From NCBI GenBank assembly GCA_004431415.1, contig QPMI01000546.1:116657-180656 (forward strand): DNA of 64,000 nucleotides, written 5' to 3'. This document shows positions 54,875 through 64,000 of this stretch, piece after piece (the first letter of the stretch is position 1; every line of letters starts with the position of its first letter). The notes below the pieces were generated by a model. It saw nothing but the letters and a program-made list of their open reading frames with translations. It searched no databases and had not been told where the DNA came from. The stretch comes from Cyanophora paradoxa. Taxonomy: Eukaryota > Glaucocystophyceae > Cyanophorales > Cyanophoraceae. A program made the translations under genes and the position numbers.

Positions 54875-55531
54875 CCCGGCTCGCGCTCGCGGGCGTCGCG
54901 TCGCAATATTCGGATTCAAAGTATAATAGTAAACCGGCTCTCCGAGCCTAGTAAGTAGTATCTTTAAGCTTAAGATTGCATTACAAAAAGGTAGAGGCGA
55001 CCTAGTGACTGCATTCTCTTTTTCTGACTTTCGGTTTTCTTTTCCTCTCATTCTGCAGCTTGATTGCGTTTTGCCTCTGCTCTTCGTGTCCATATCTCCC
55101 TGATTCGGCCCTGAAAATCGGCCTGATCATGATTAATTATAGTGTGTGCATGTCATGTCTAGATTTCGCATTATTGAATTGCGATCGATAGCGCTAGCAT
55201 ATGCATGACGTCGACGATCGCGAAGCGGCTTCAGGCAGATCACGAGCATGAGCGCAGGGTCCGGCCCATACAGGGACGAGCCCGCAGTGGCCCCGCACGA
55301 GCTCAAGCTCGAGCCATGCATCATGGCATATGCATGCCGGCGCCCGGCCGTGGACGATCGGTACGAGCTCGAGCCATATGCATGCATGCCCATCTGCATC
55401 TGCATATCCGGCGTAGGGGTTGGGTTAATTATAACGTTTTGCAGCTGGAACTCGGCAAGCGCTAGCTCTGGCCCTTGGGGGCCGGGGCCTCTGGGTCTCG
55501 CGGACGCTTAACTTGCCCGACACACTGCGAC

Positions 55532-55587
55532 AGTGTCAGAGACACTGCCCGACACAATAGGACAGTACTAGTGTCAGAGACACTGCC
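55532..55587. repeat. Two copies of a small hairpin repeat
   Basis: AGTGTCAGAGACACTGCC occurs twice, 20 bases apart. Each copy contains AGTGTC-AGA-GACACT, a perfect 6-base stem with a 3-base loop. Confidence 0.75.
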
Positions 55588-55805
55588 AGTGGCCCTTCGA
55601 ATTCTGGGCAATTTCTGGCAGGCTTCTGCGACTTCATCATGGCATGGACAGCTTGGACCACAGCTAGCCTCTTGAAGGAAAGGCCCTTAGAGCCGCCCTC
55701 TTCATGGCTTCAGGCTTGTTGCTGAAGAGGCTTTTTCGGAAGTTTTTCCCAACGTCGAGCCGCAATGATTGAGAACTTGCCTGGCAACTTGAAGGCTCCC
55801 CCCCC

Positions 55806-55824
55806 CAAGTTGGGCCCCAACTTG
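55806..55824. repeat. 19-base palindrome
   Basis: CAAGTTGGG and CCCAACTTG are exact inverted copies separated by one C. CAACTTGAAGG and AAGTTTTTCCC words nearby suggest it may belong to a larger, decayed inverted-repeat element. Confidence 0.7.
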
Positions 55825-56272
55825 CTCATGAAGGGTTTTTTGTTGACTCGGATCTTTGTTTTGTTCCGAAGTTCGGGCCGCATTCGGGGTACTGCACTAC
55901 AATCCAACTTCCACGTCGCAATGGTCGCATCGCTCCCTGCATCCACGCAGCTGATTGAGGGGCCGGGGCGCGCATCGGGCGTCGGCTGCCGCGGCTGAAC
56001 TTTGAACGTCCGAATGCGAGGCAGCTGCAGCCTGCAGGCCTGCAGCTACAGCTGCAGCCAGTGAGCGCGCAGTGCGCAAGCTTGTGCCTCGGCCCGCGGC
56101 TGGCGTCCATGACCAGCTGCTGCATGCGCAGTTGAATCAGTGCTGAGCTCATCAGCGCGGCCGCGGCTCCGTTGCAAGTGGTAGCAAGACTGATGGCCAT
56201 GGCGCGGCGGCCGCGGTCGCCATATGCGCAGCTAGACCGCTCAGCTGCGCATGCAGCTGCAGTGGCGCGGAT

Positions 56273-59200
56273 TTGGGTTTGGAGGGCCTCCTCCTGCATA
56301 TGCATATGATGCGGGACAGTCCCATGCGGAGGCCTAGGCCTAGGCCTAGGCCTAGGGGTCTGGCCACGGATCCCCCGGAGGCCCTGTGCCTCGCCCTGGC
56401 CCTGGCCCTGGCCGTGGCCCTCGCCTCGGCCGCCACCCTCGAAGTGGACCCCAAAGGCGCCGACGCCGCCGGCTGCGGGCGCGCCCCCGCCGCCCCCTGC
56501 CAGACCCTCGCCCGCGGTGCGCGCGTGCTCCGCATTCCCGCCGCAGAGCGCGCCGCCCCGCGCAATAACATGCCGCCGCGCAGGCCTTGCGGAGGCAGCG
56601 GCGGGCGACACGGTGCGGCTCGCCCCGGGCACATATTTGGAAGTCCGCCTGCAGGTCAGGCCTTCCCCCGCCCGCCCCGTCCGGCCCCGCCGAGCGGCCG
56701 CGCGCGGTGGCGGTAGTGGGCCTGACGATCACGCGCAGCCGGCGGTGGGGCGCCTGACGATCGAGGGTACCGGCGCGAGCCCCGCTGACGTGGTCATTGA
56801 TGGCGAGGGCCGCGACAGGGTACGCCCCGCCCCGTCGACTCCGCGCGCGGGGCCTGGGCCCGGGGCAGGGTCCGAGAGCGGGCGGCGGGCCGGGCGCAGG
56901 TGATGACGCTCCTGGACGGGGCGGCGGGGGCGCGGCTCCGGATGCTGACGCTGCGCGGCGGCAAGGCCTGGACCGGCGGCTGCCTCCTCCTCGACATGCT
57001 CCGCAACACGAGGCGCGCCCGCCGGCCCCCGGCGGCCGCCTCGAGCTCGAGCGCGCCGCTGACGCTGCTAGCGCGCCCCGGCCCCCAGTACTGGCGTGTT
57101 GCTCGAGGACGTTGCGTTCGAGGGCTGCGCCGCCACGGGGTGCCTCCGCCCCCTCCCCGCCCCAGCTGCGGGGCGCCGCTCAGGCGGGGGCCCGGCGGGC
57201 GCGCGGCAGGCCGGCGCCAGCGTCGACGGGGGGCGGCCCGCTGCCGTACGTGGCGAACGCGGGGGGCGGGCTGTACGCGGCGAAGGGGGCGAGCCCGACC
57301 CTCCGGCGCGTCGTCTTCCGCGCCTGCTCCGCCTGGCTCGGCGGCGGCGGCGCCTGGTTCCACGACGACTCCGGTGCGCGTACCCCCCTCCCCGTTCCCG
57401 TTCCGCCTCGCCGACCGGGCGCCCAGCGGCGGTGCTGGAGGACTGTCTCTTCGGTGCGCCCCGAATCCCCGCGCGCCGCGCGCCGCCGCGCCGACGGGCG
57501 CGCCGCAGAGAGAAACAAGGCCGACAACTTCGGCGGCGGTGCGCATGCGCGCGCGCGACCGCTCGAGCTCGCTCCGTGCGACGCAGGAACGCGTGCAGGG
57601 ATCGTGCCGGAGGGCCGGAGCGCGATCGTCGTCCGCCGCACGCGCTTCGTCGCCAACGAGTCGCCCTACGGCGGTGCCCGCCGCGCGCCCGCCCGCCGCT
57701 CCGCTTCGCAGCGCGGCGCCTCGAGCTCACGGCGCGCGGCACAGGCGGCGGGGACTCCGGTACGACGTCGACGGCGCGCTTCGAGGACTGCGTGTGCGCC
57801 CGCCGCCCGCCGCTCCGCGAGCGCCGCGCCGCGCCGCGCCGCCCGACGGCCCCCGCTGCAGCTTCGAGGACAACTTCAGCGCCTGGAGCGGCGGCGGTGC
57901 GCCGGCCCCCGCCCCGCACACCCCGCCCGGCCCGAGCCCGCGGCGCCCCCGCCTGCCCCGCAGCGTTCTACCACTTCGGCGATGACCGCATCACATTCGT
58001 CCGGCGCGCCCGCCAACGCCGGCTCGACCGCCCAGCTCCGCTCACGCCGGGCGCTGCAGGACGGTGTTCCGGCGGAACCGCGTGCGCGCGGGCGACGGCG
58101 GGGCCGTCGCCGTCACGGGCTCCTGCGCCCCCGTCTACGAGGCGCGGCCCGCCCCGCCCCGCCCCGCCCCGCCCCGCCCCGCCCCGCCTCGCCGAGCGTG
58201 CGTGCGTGCTCCGGACCCGCAGGACTGCACCTTTCTGGACAACCAGAGCGAGAAGGGTGCGCGCGCGCACGCGCACGCGCCGCAGCCCGCGGCGCCCTCA
58301 GCTCCGGCCGGCGGCGTTCGCAGGGGGCGGGGGCCACGTGACGATGTCGGGCTCCTCGTCGCTCGTCGTGCGGCGCTCGACCTTCCGCCGCTCCTCCTCC
58401 TCCCAGGGCGGCGCCTTCTACAGTGCGCGGCAGGCCGCCCGGCCCCGCCCCGCCCGCCACCAACTCTGAGGCGGGGCAGACCGGGGGAAGACGACGACGC
58501 TGCTGGAGGACGTGGAGGCGGAGGACGGGGCGGCCTCCGACTGGGGCGGCGGCTTCGTCGGCGTCTGGGCGCGCCCCCGGCCCGGCCTTCGATCCCGATC
58601 CCGAGGGCGCGGCTGAGCGGGCGGGGCGCAGGGGGACGGGAGCTCGCTGACGATCCGGCGGGGCCGCTTCGCGCGCTTCTCGAGCCGCGCCAACGCCGGG
58701 AGCTTCCTCATCCTCCAGGGCCAGGTCCACGTCGCGATCGAGGGCGCCACCATCGCCAACTGCAGCGGCGGCGCCGGCACCCTCCACGCCTCCGGCCGCG
58801 TCCGCCCCCCGCTTTCTTCCGCCCCGAACCGCGGGGCGCGCGGCCCACGGCGCCGTGCGTGCGCAGAGCACTTTCCTCATCCGCGACACCGTTTTCGAGG
58901 GTGCGCGCTCGGCTCGGAAGGCAGGCGGGCGCGCCTGCTCCGCGCCAGCCGACGCTTGCGCCCCGGCAGACAACGTGGCGAGCCGCGGCGGGGCCATCGC
59001 CGCCATCGAGGACGCCCAGGTGCGACGCGGGTCGGCCCTCTCTCGGACGTGCGCGGCGAACCGGGGCGGCAGGTGGTGGTGGAGGGCGGGCGCATGGCGC
59101 GCAACCGCGCCCGCGAGCGCGGCGGGGCCCTCTTCGTCGCCGCCCAGGCGCACGTGCGCACCGCCCCTTCTCCGCCCCGCCCCACCGGCCGACGCGGGCA

Positions 59201-62200
59201 GCCGACGCGGGCGGGGCCGGGCAGGTGACCCTTAACGGGACCGTCGTGGAGGAGAACGCCGCGCCCGCAGGGTCCGCTCCGCCCGCCCCGCCCCACCGCT
59301 CGCCCGGACCCACGCGCGTGGCCACGCGCGCGCAGGGGCGGCCTGTACGTCGAGTCGGCGCACCGCGTGGCGCTCGTAGGGGCCACCTTCGCCCGCAACC
59401 GCGCCCAGTGCGTGGGCCGCCGGGCCCGGCCCCAGAAACGAAACGCGCGCGGCTGAGGGCGGGCGGGCAGGTACGGGGCGGCAGTGGGCGTGGCGGCGGC
59501 GCTGCCGGAGGCGGCGGTGCTGGAGGCCAACGGGACGCTCTTCGAGGCGAACGAAGCCGCCTTCGCCGGAGGCGTCCTCTACGACGAGGGGTACGCGCGC
59601 TTCACACAATCCTACGAACAAGAGCTCTGGATCCGCGGCTGCGGCGGGGGCCCTGGCTGACGTCAGGGGGCGCGGGTGCAGCACGCGCCCGCGGCTGGCG
59701 CTGGACGAGGCGGTGCGGCTGCGGGGCAACGCGGCGGACTGGGGCGCGGGGCTGGCGACGCGGCCGCTGCGGATCGTGGTGAACGGGACGGGCCTCGCGG
59801 GGGCCCCCGGCGAGCCCCTCGTCGTCTCCGCCAGCCTCATGGACGGCCTCGGTTCGCCCCGCCCCGCCCCGCCCCGCCCCGCCCCGCCCCGCCCCGCCCC
59901 GCGCCGGGCGCGGCCGAGCGCCTCGCCGCAGGCCAGCTCGTCACCTCCGCGTTGCCGTGACCGCCCCGCCGCTCCAGCCCTCCGCGCCGCGCGCCCCGCC
60001 GCGCCGAGCCGCCGCGCCTGCAGGCCCGTGCTGGTCCAGCTCGAGGCACCGAACGGCCTCACCGTCAACACCCTCGCCCCCATCCAGGCCCGCTCGCCCC
60101 CCAGCCCCTGCCACCCGCCCTCGCCCTTCTCACCGCGCCTCCTCCAGGTCTTCAAGCGGGGTACGGTGCAGTTCGAGCTGGACTTCTACGTCAGCGACAG
60201 CGCCGATCGCTCCTTCCCCCTACGCCTCGTCTCCGGTGCCGCCGCGCCGGCGCCTCCCCGCCCCGCTTTGGTCGGGCGCGACCAGGCGGGGCGCGGCAGA
60301 CGCGGCGACAGCGGAGGTGAAGCTCGAGGTGCGGCCGTGCGTCGCCGGCTTCTCGTCGGTCGCGACCGCCACATCCTTCCGCTGCGTCCCCTGGTGCCCC
60401 GCCCCGCCCCGCCCCGCCCCGCCCCGCCCCGCCCGGCCCTGCTCCCCGGCCCCCGCCGACTCTGGCGGCAGCGCGGCGGGGAGCTACGGGCTGGAGGCGG
60501 ACTCGGGGTGCCGCCCGTGCCCGGCGGGGGCCTCCTGCCCCGGGAAGACCGTTCTCCTCGTGGAGGAGGGCTTCTGGCTGGAGCCGGCCTCCCTCGCCCG
60601 CGCCCGCCCCGCCCTCTTCCGCTGCCCCCGCGGCTACTGCTGCCCCGGCGGCAAGTGCCCCCCCGAGCGCCAGTGGTGCGCCGGGCCCCGGGCGCCCCGC
60701 CCCGCCTTCCGCTGCCCTCGCTGAGGTCGGCGTACTGCAGTGCCCCGCACCGCACCGCCACCCTCTGCGGCACCTGGTGGGCCCCCCGCCGCCCCCGCGC
60801 TCCCCCCGCGTGCGCGGGCCAACGCCCCCGGCCCCCGGCGCAGCGAGGAGGGCTACAGCGACTGGGGAGGGCAGTGCACGCGATGCGACACGCCGCAGTG
60901 CGCGCGAGCGCTCCGCCGCTCCGCTTGGTCGAGCTGAGCTGAGCGAGAGCACGCGAACGCGCTGCAGGTACGCGCTGCTGCTGGTGCCGATGGCGGCGGG
61001 GGCCCTCCTCGTCGTCGGCGCCTGGTTCCTCTCGTGCGCCGCCCTCCCCGCCCCGCCCGGCCGCGCCGGGCCCCTCGCGAGCCCCGCCCCGGCGCCAGGG
61101 CCGGCCTCCCCAACTCGGGCAAGGTCAAGTCGGTGGTGCGCCCCGGCGTCCCCCCTCCCGCGGCCGCCCGCGCGCCGCCCGGCCGGCCCTGGGCTCACCC
61201 GCCCCCCGCAGATCTTCTTCGTGCAGGCGGCCGCCCTCATCGTCAAGGTCCGCGGCCGCGCCCGCCCGCTGTACATGTCGCGCGCGGGCCCGGCGGCTGA
61301 GGGGCTGCGCGGCGGGGCCGGGCCGGGGCAGGACGAGGCCGGCTCCTTCGTGTCGCAGCTCAGCTGGGACTCCCTCTTCTCCTCCTCCCTCCGCTGCCCC
61401 TTCGAGCTCGCCCCCGTCCAGCGCACCCTCCTCGGCTACTGGCCCGCCCCGCCCCCGCCCCCCCCCCTCCCCACTCTAGCCCCTGACCCCCCCCCCCCCC
61501 GCCCCCCACAACAGGATCCCGGCCTTTGCCTTCGCCGGCCTGTGCCTCTTCGTCGCGGGGGCGCTCGCCGTCGAGGCGCGCGCGCCCCTCTTTGCCGCCG
61601 CCGCTGCCGCTGAAGGCTTGGCGGGCGGGGGCCGGGCGCAGGTTGTGCGGGGCCGGCTCTCGCGGAAGCGGCGGGACGGCGCGCTCCCCGTCCTCCAGCG
61701 CCGCCTCTTCGTCATGGCCTTCCAGATCGCCAGTCCGCCCGCCCCGCCCCGCCCGCCCCGTCCCGCCCGCGCCCCGCCCCGCGGCCCGTGACTGGCCTCG
61801 GGACAGCGGTGGCGTACATCGCGATCGCGAACACGTCGATCCAGTTCCTCGACTGCGTCTCCGTCGGCGACGAGTGCGGCCCCGGCCCCCGCCCCTGCCC
61901 CGGCCCCGGCCCCCGCGCTCTCCGTTATTCACACTGCGCAGGCGGGTGCTGCGGCGCTTCCCGTCGGTCTCGTGCGGCTCGGGGGAGTACCGCCGGTGGC
62001 TCCCCGTCGTCTACGTCATGCTCGTCGCCTACGTCGTCGCCCTCCCGGTGCCCCCCTGCGCCCCCCGGCCCGCCCCCGCGGCCCCCGCACCCCGCCCCGC
62101 CCCTGTGCCGACGCGGCGGCGCCGGCAGGTGGGCCTTGCGGGGCTGGTGGTGCGCCTGGGGCGGCGCGGCCTCGGCTGGCTCTACTCGGACGAGGCCGTC

Positions 62201-63882
62201 TGGCGCTACGGCGTCGTCTTCGCCTGCTACCGCGCCCCTGGCGCTTCTACGAGGCCCGCGCCCCCGCGCCCCGCCGGCCGAGCGCCGCGCCTGACACGGG
62301 GACAGGTCGTCGTCATGGCCCGCCGCATCGCCCTCATCGCCCTCGACACCGCCGTGCGTGCCCGCCCCGCCCCGCCCGCCCGCCTTGCCCCGCGCCGTCC
62401 GACGCCCGCGCCAGTTCGCCAGCGCCGACAACGCCCGCGCCCTCGCCCTCTTCCTCGCCTGCGTCTGGTGCCCCGCGGCCTTTGCCTTCCAAAGCCGCGC
62501 GGCTGAGACGGAAGCGCGCAGCTTCGTGGTGCTGCACGGGCTGGCGAGCCCGTACCGGCAGCCGCTGGACAACGCGATCGAGGCGCTCTTCCTCCTCGTC
62601 CTCGCCGTCACCTCCAGCATGGAGATGGCGACCTCCGCCGCCTTCGCCCGCCCCGACTGTCCGCCCCGCAGCCGCCGCCCGCGCCGCCGCCGCCGTCCCC
62701 GCCCGCTGCTCCTTTGAACCGCCCAGTGCTAGCCGCCTTAAAAGCCCGGCGCACATGCACCGAGCGCGGGCGCTCGACGTCTCTCACACGCGCGCGGGGC
62801 AGACGACGTGCGGGCGGTTCAGTACGTCTTCCACGGGGCGGCGCTGCTCGTCGGGGGCGGCCTCATCGCCGCCTACTACACCCGCTTCCTCCTCCGCGCC
62901 CGCGCCCGCGGCGCCGCCGGCGCCGGGGGCGCCTCCGCCCCCGCCTCCGCCTCCAACCGCTCCGCATCCTTCACTGCGGCCGGCGGCGGGGGAGCGGGGC
63001 CGGGCCGGCCGGGGCGAGCGGGCGCGGGGCCGCCTCTTGCTCGGCAAGGACGAGGAGGAGCGCGGCTCGGAGCTGACCCCGCTGCCCGGCGGCTCGCTGG
63101 ACGATGGAGCGGCCGGCCCCGAGGCCGCCGCCGGCCTGCACGCCCTCGCGCCCCGCGCCCCGCTCGCCGGCCCCGCGGGGGAGGAGGCGGAAGAGAGCTG
63201 GGCCCAGCGCCGCCCCCGCCCCCGCGCCTCCCCCTCCGTGGGGGTTGCGACCCCCCTCGCCCTCGAGGGGGTCTCCCTCCACGGCGGGGACGACCGCGCC
63301 TCCTCGCGCTCCCCCGACGGTGCGCGCTGCGCGTTCGCGCCCCGCGGCCCCGCATTCCGCGCCCGACGGCCCCGCCAGGCTCCGTGCGGGCCGCGCTGCT
63401 AGGGACGGCGGGGGCCCCCGCGGCCGCCTACGATCGGGGGAGGCCCACGCGGGCAGCGCGCTCCCCGTCCTGCGCGCCCTCTGGCGGGTGCGTGCGCCGC
63501 CTCGGGCGGGGCCGGCGCGCGCGGCTCAGCGCGCGGGGCGCGGGGCCGGCCGCAGATGACGGACCCGGAGCGGCCGGGGAGCGCGGGGGGGCGGGGGAGC
63601 GGGGCCTGGGCCGGCGAGGAGGGCTCCGACCCGCCGAGGCTCTCCGTCACCCTCCTCGAGGCGGACGCCCCGCCGCCCTCCCGCTCGCCTCGGACCCGCC
63701 TGCCGCCCCTCCCCTTCCTCCTCCGCCCCAGCAACCCCGTCCACCCCGCGGCCCCCGACAGCGAGACCCCGCGGGGCAGCCGCGCGCCCCCTCCGACCGC
63801 CGATCCCGAGGCCGCCTTCCCCCCCATCGCTGCAGCTGCGCAGGGAGACCCCGTGGCCGACCCTGCGGCCGCCCCGCGCTAG
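56273..63882 (+). CDS. Parallel beta-helix, Cys-rich, multi-pass membrane protein
   Basis: Starts near 56273 (ATGs in the same frame at 56300, 56306, 56309 and 56324) and ends at TAG 63880-63882. After an Arg/Pro tract comes a signal-peptide core ([20 protein letters not shown]). The ectodomain is built of right-handed beta-helix rungs: LTIEGTGASPADVVIDGEG, GGGLYAAKGASPTLRRVVF, RTRFVANESPYGG, CSFEDNFSAWSGGG and STFLIRDTVFEG. A Cys-rich stalk follows (CRPCPAGASCPGKT, CPRGYCCPGGKCPPERQWC, GYSDWGGQCTRCD). Then come about eight to ten membrane segments (YALLLVPMAAGALLVVGAWF, FAFAGLCLFVAGALAV, WLPVVYVMLVAYVVALPV, ALFLLVLAVTSSMEMA, GAALLVGGGLIAAYYTRFLL) and a charged, disordered tail. A surface receptor or adhesion protein is inferred. 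Many introns are built of CCCCG repeats. Confidence 0.82.
56331..56356 (+). repeat. (GGCCTA)n hexamer repeat in the first exon
   Basis: Four tandem GGCCTA units encode an Arg-Pro repeat just before the hydrophobic core of the signal peptide. Variation in copy number would change the length of the positive n-region by two residues per unit without shifting the frame. Confidence 0.8.
58143..58193 (+). repeat. CCCCG pentamer repeat inside an intron
   Basis: CGCCC/CCCCG units repeat about nine times. Equivalent tracts lie at 59850-59905 and 60395-60435 in the same gene. The opposite strand could form G-quadruplexes. Confidence 0.8.
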
Positions 63883-64000
63883 CCAGCCGCATGTGCATGC
63901 GCACGTGGGGTAGCGCTTCAAGCTGACAGCTGCAGCTGGCGGTTGCGCCCATCGTATCGCTTATGTTTAAATATTAATGGAGAGGCCGCCGCGGCGCCGA

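Larger units (their letters stand above)
54875..56272. other. Intergenic region with palindromes
   Basis: No gene recognised. Contains AT-richer sequence (54900-55150), CATATGCATGC palindromes (55195-55400), two copies of AGTGTCAGAGACACTGCC (55532-55549 and 55570-55587), a 19-base palindrome (55806-55824) and CTGCAGGCCTGCAG-like words near 56030. Confidence 0.55.

Noticed and set aside
1-64000. CRISPR arrays, tRNA or rRNA genes, bacterial-type operons
   Set aside because: No regularly spaced repeats, cloverleaf or rRNA signatures were recognised, and all genes have introns.

Overview
This is nuclear DNA from a eukaryote. It is very GC-rich, and its genes are cut by many short introns (mostly about 38 to 75 bases) ending in CAG, several of which start with GC instead of GT. 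The gene content (a TSNAXIP1-like axonemal-type protein, a TmcB-like multi-PAS membrane sensor, a beta-helix multi-pass receptor, gelsolin-containing MAP-kinase-phosphatase-like protein, and an intact LINE) suggests a free-living flagellated protist, probably a GC-rich alga of haptophyte or pelagophyte type. That placement is inference; no taxonomic marker is present. There are no operons, rRNA, tRNA or CRISPR features that I could recognise.

Layout. 1-7776 is repeat-rich intergenic DNA with GACTCCC arrays, three small TIR elements, a complete 1.82-kb hAT element with a perfect 8-bp target duplication, an AT-rich island and small tandem repeats. 7777-15877 (minus) is a DExH-box RNA helicase with N-terminal dsRNA-binding domains. 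16381-18657 (plus) is a WD40/coiled-coil/RING protein. 19025-22438 (minus) is a dual-specificity phosphatase flanked by gelsolin-like segments. 22908-24898 (plus) is TSNAXIP1-like, and 25930-27208 (plus) is an unrecognised protein.

27508-35905 (plus) is the most unusual locus. Reading frames and introns can be joined into one long protein holding an N-terminal ubiquitin-like fold, FG/QP-rich and acidic segments, Cys-rich parts, a second ubiquitin-like domain, a vWA domain, a ubiquitin-conjugating (E2) domain and a U-box (E3). A LINE of about 5.1 kb with a 16-bp target duplication (35961-41075) landed about 55 bp after its stop codon. 41092-43163 is intergenic and carries a second copy of the MITE seen at 577-816. 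43164-54874 (plus) is a TmcB-like membrane protein with several PAS domains. 56273-63882 (plus) is a secreted/multi-pass beta-helix protein.

Shared themes are ubiquitin signalling (RING protein and the Ubl/E2/U-box protein), sensing at membranes (PAS protein, beta-helix receptor) and RNA handling. Exon boundaries given here were read by eye from frame continuity and splice dinucleotides and have no transcript support.
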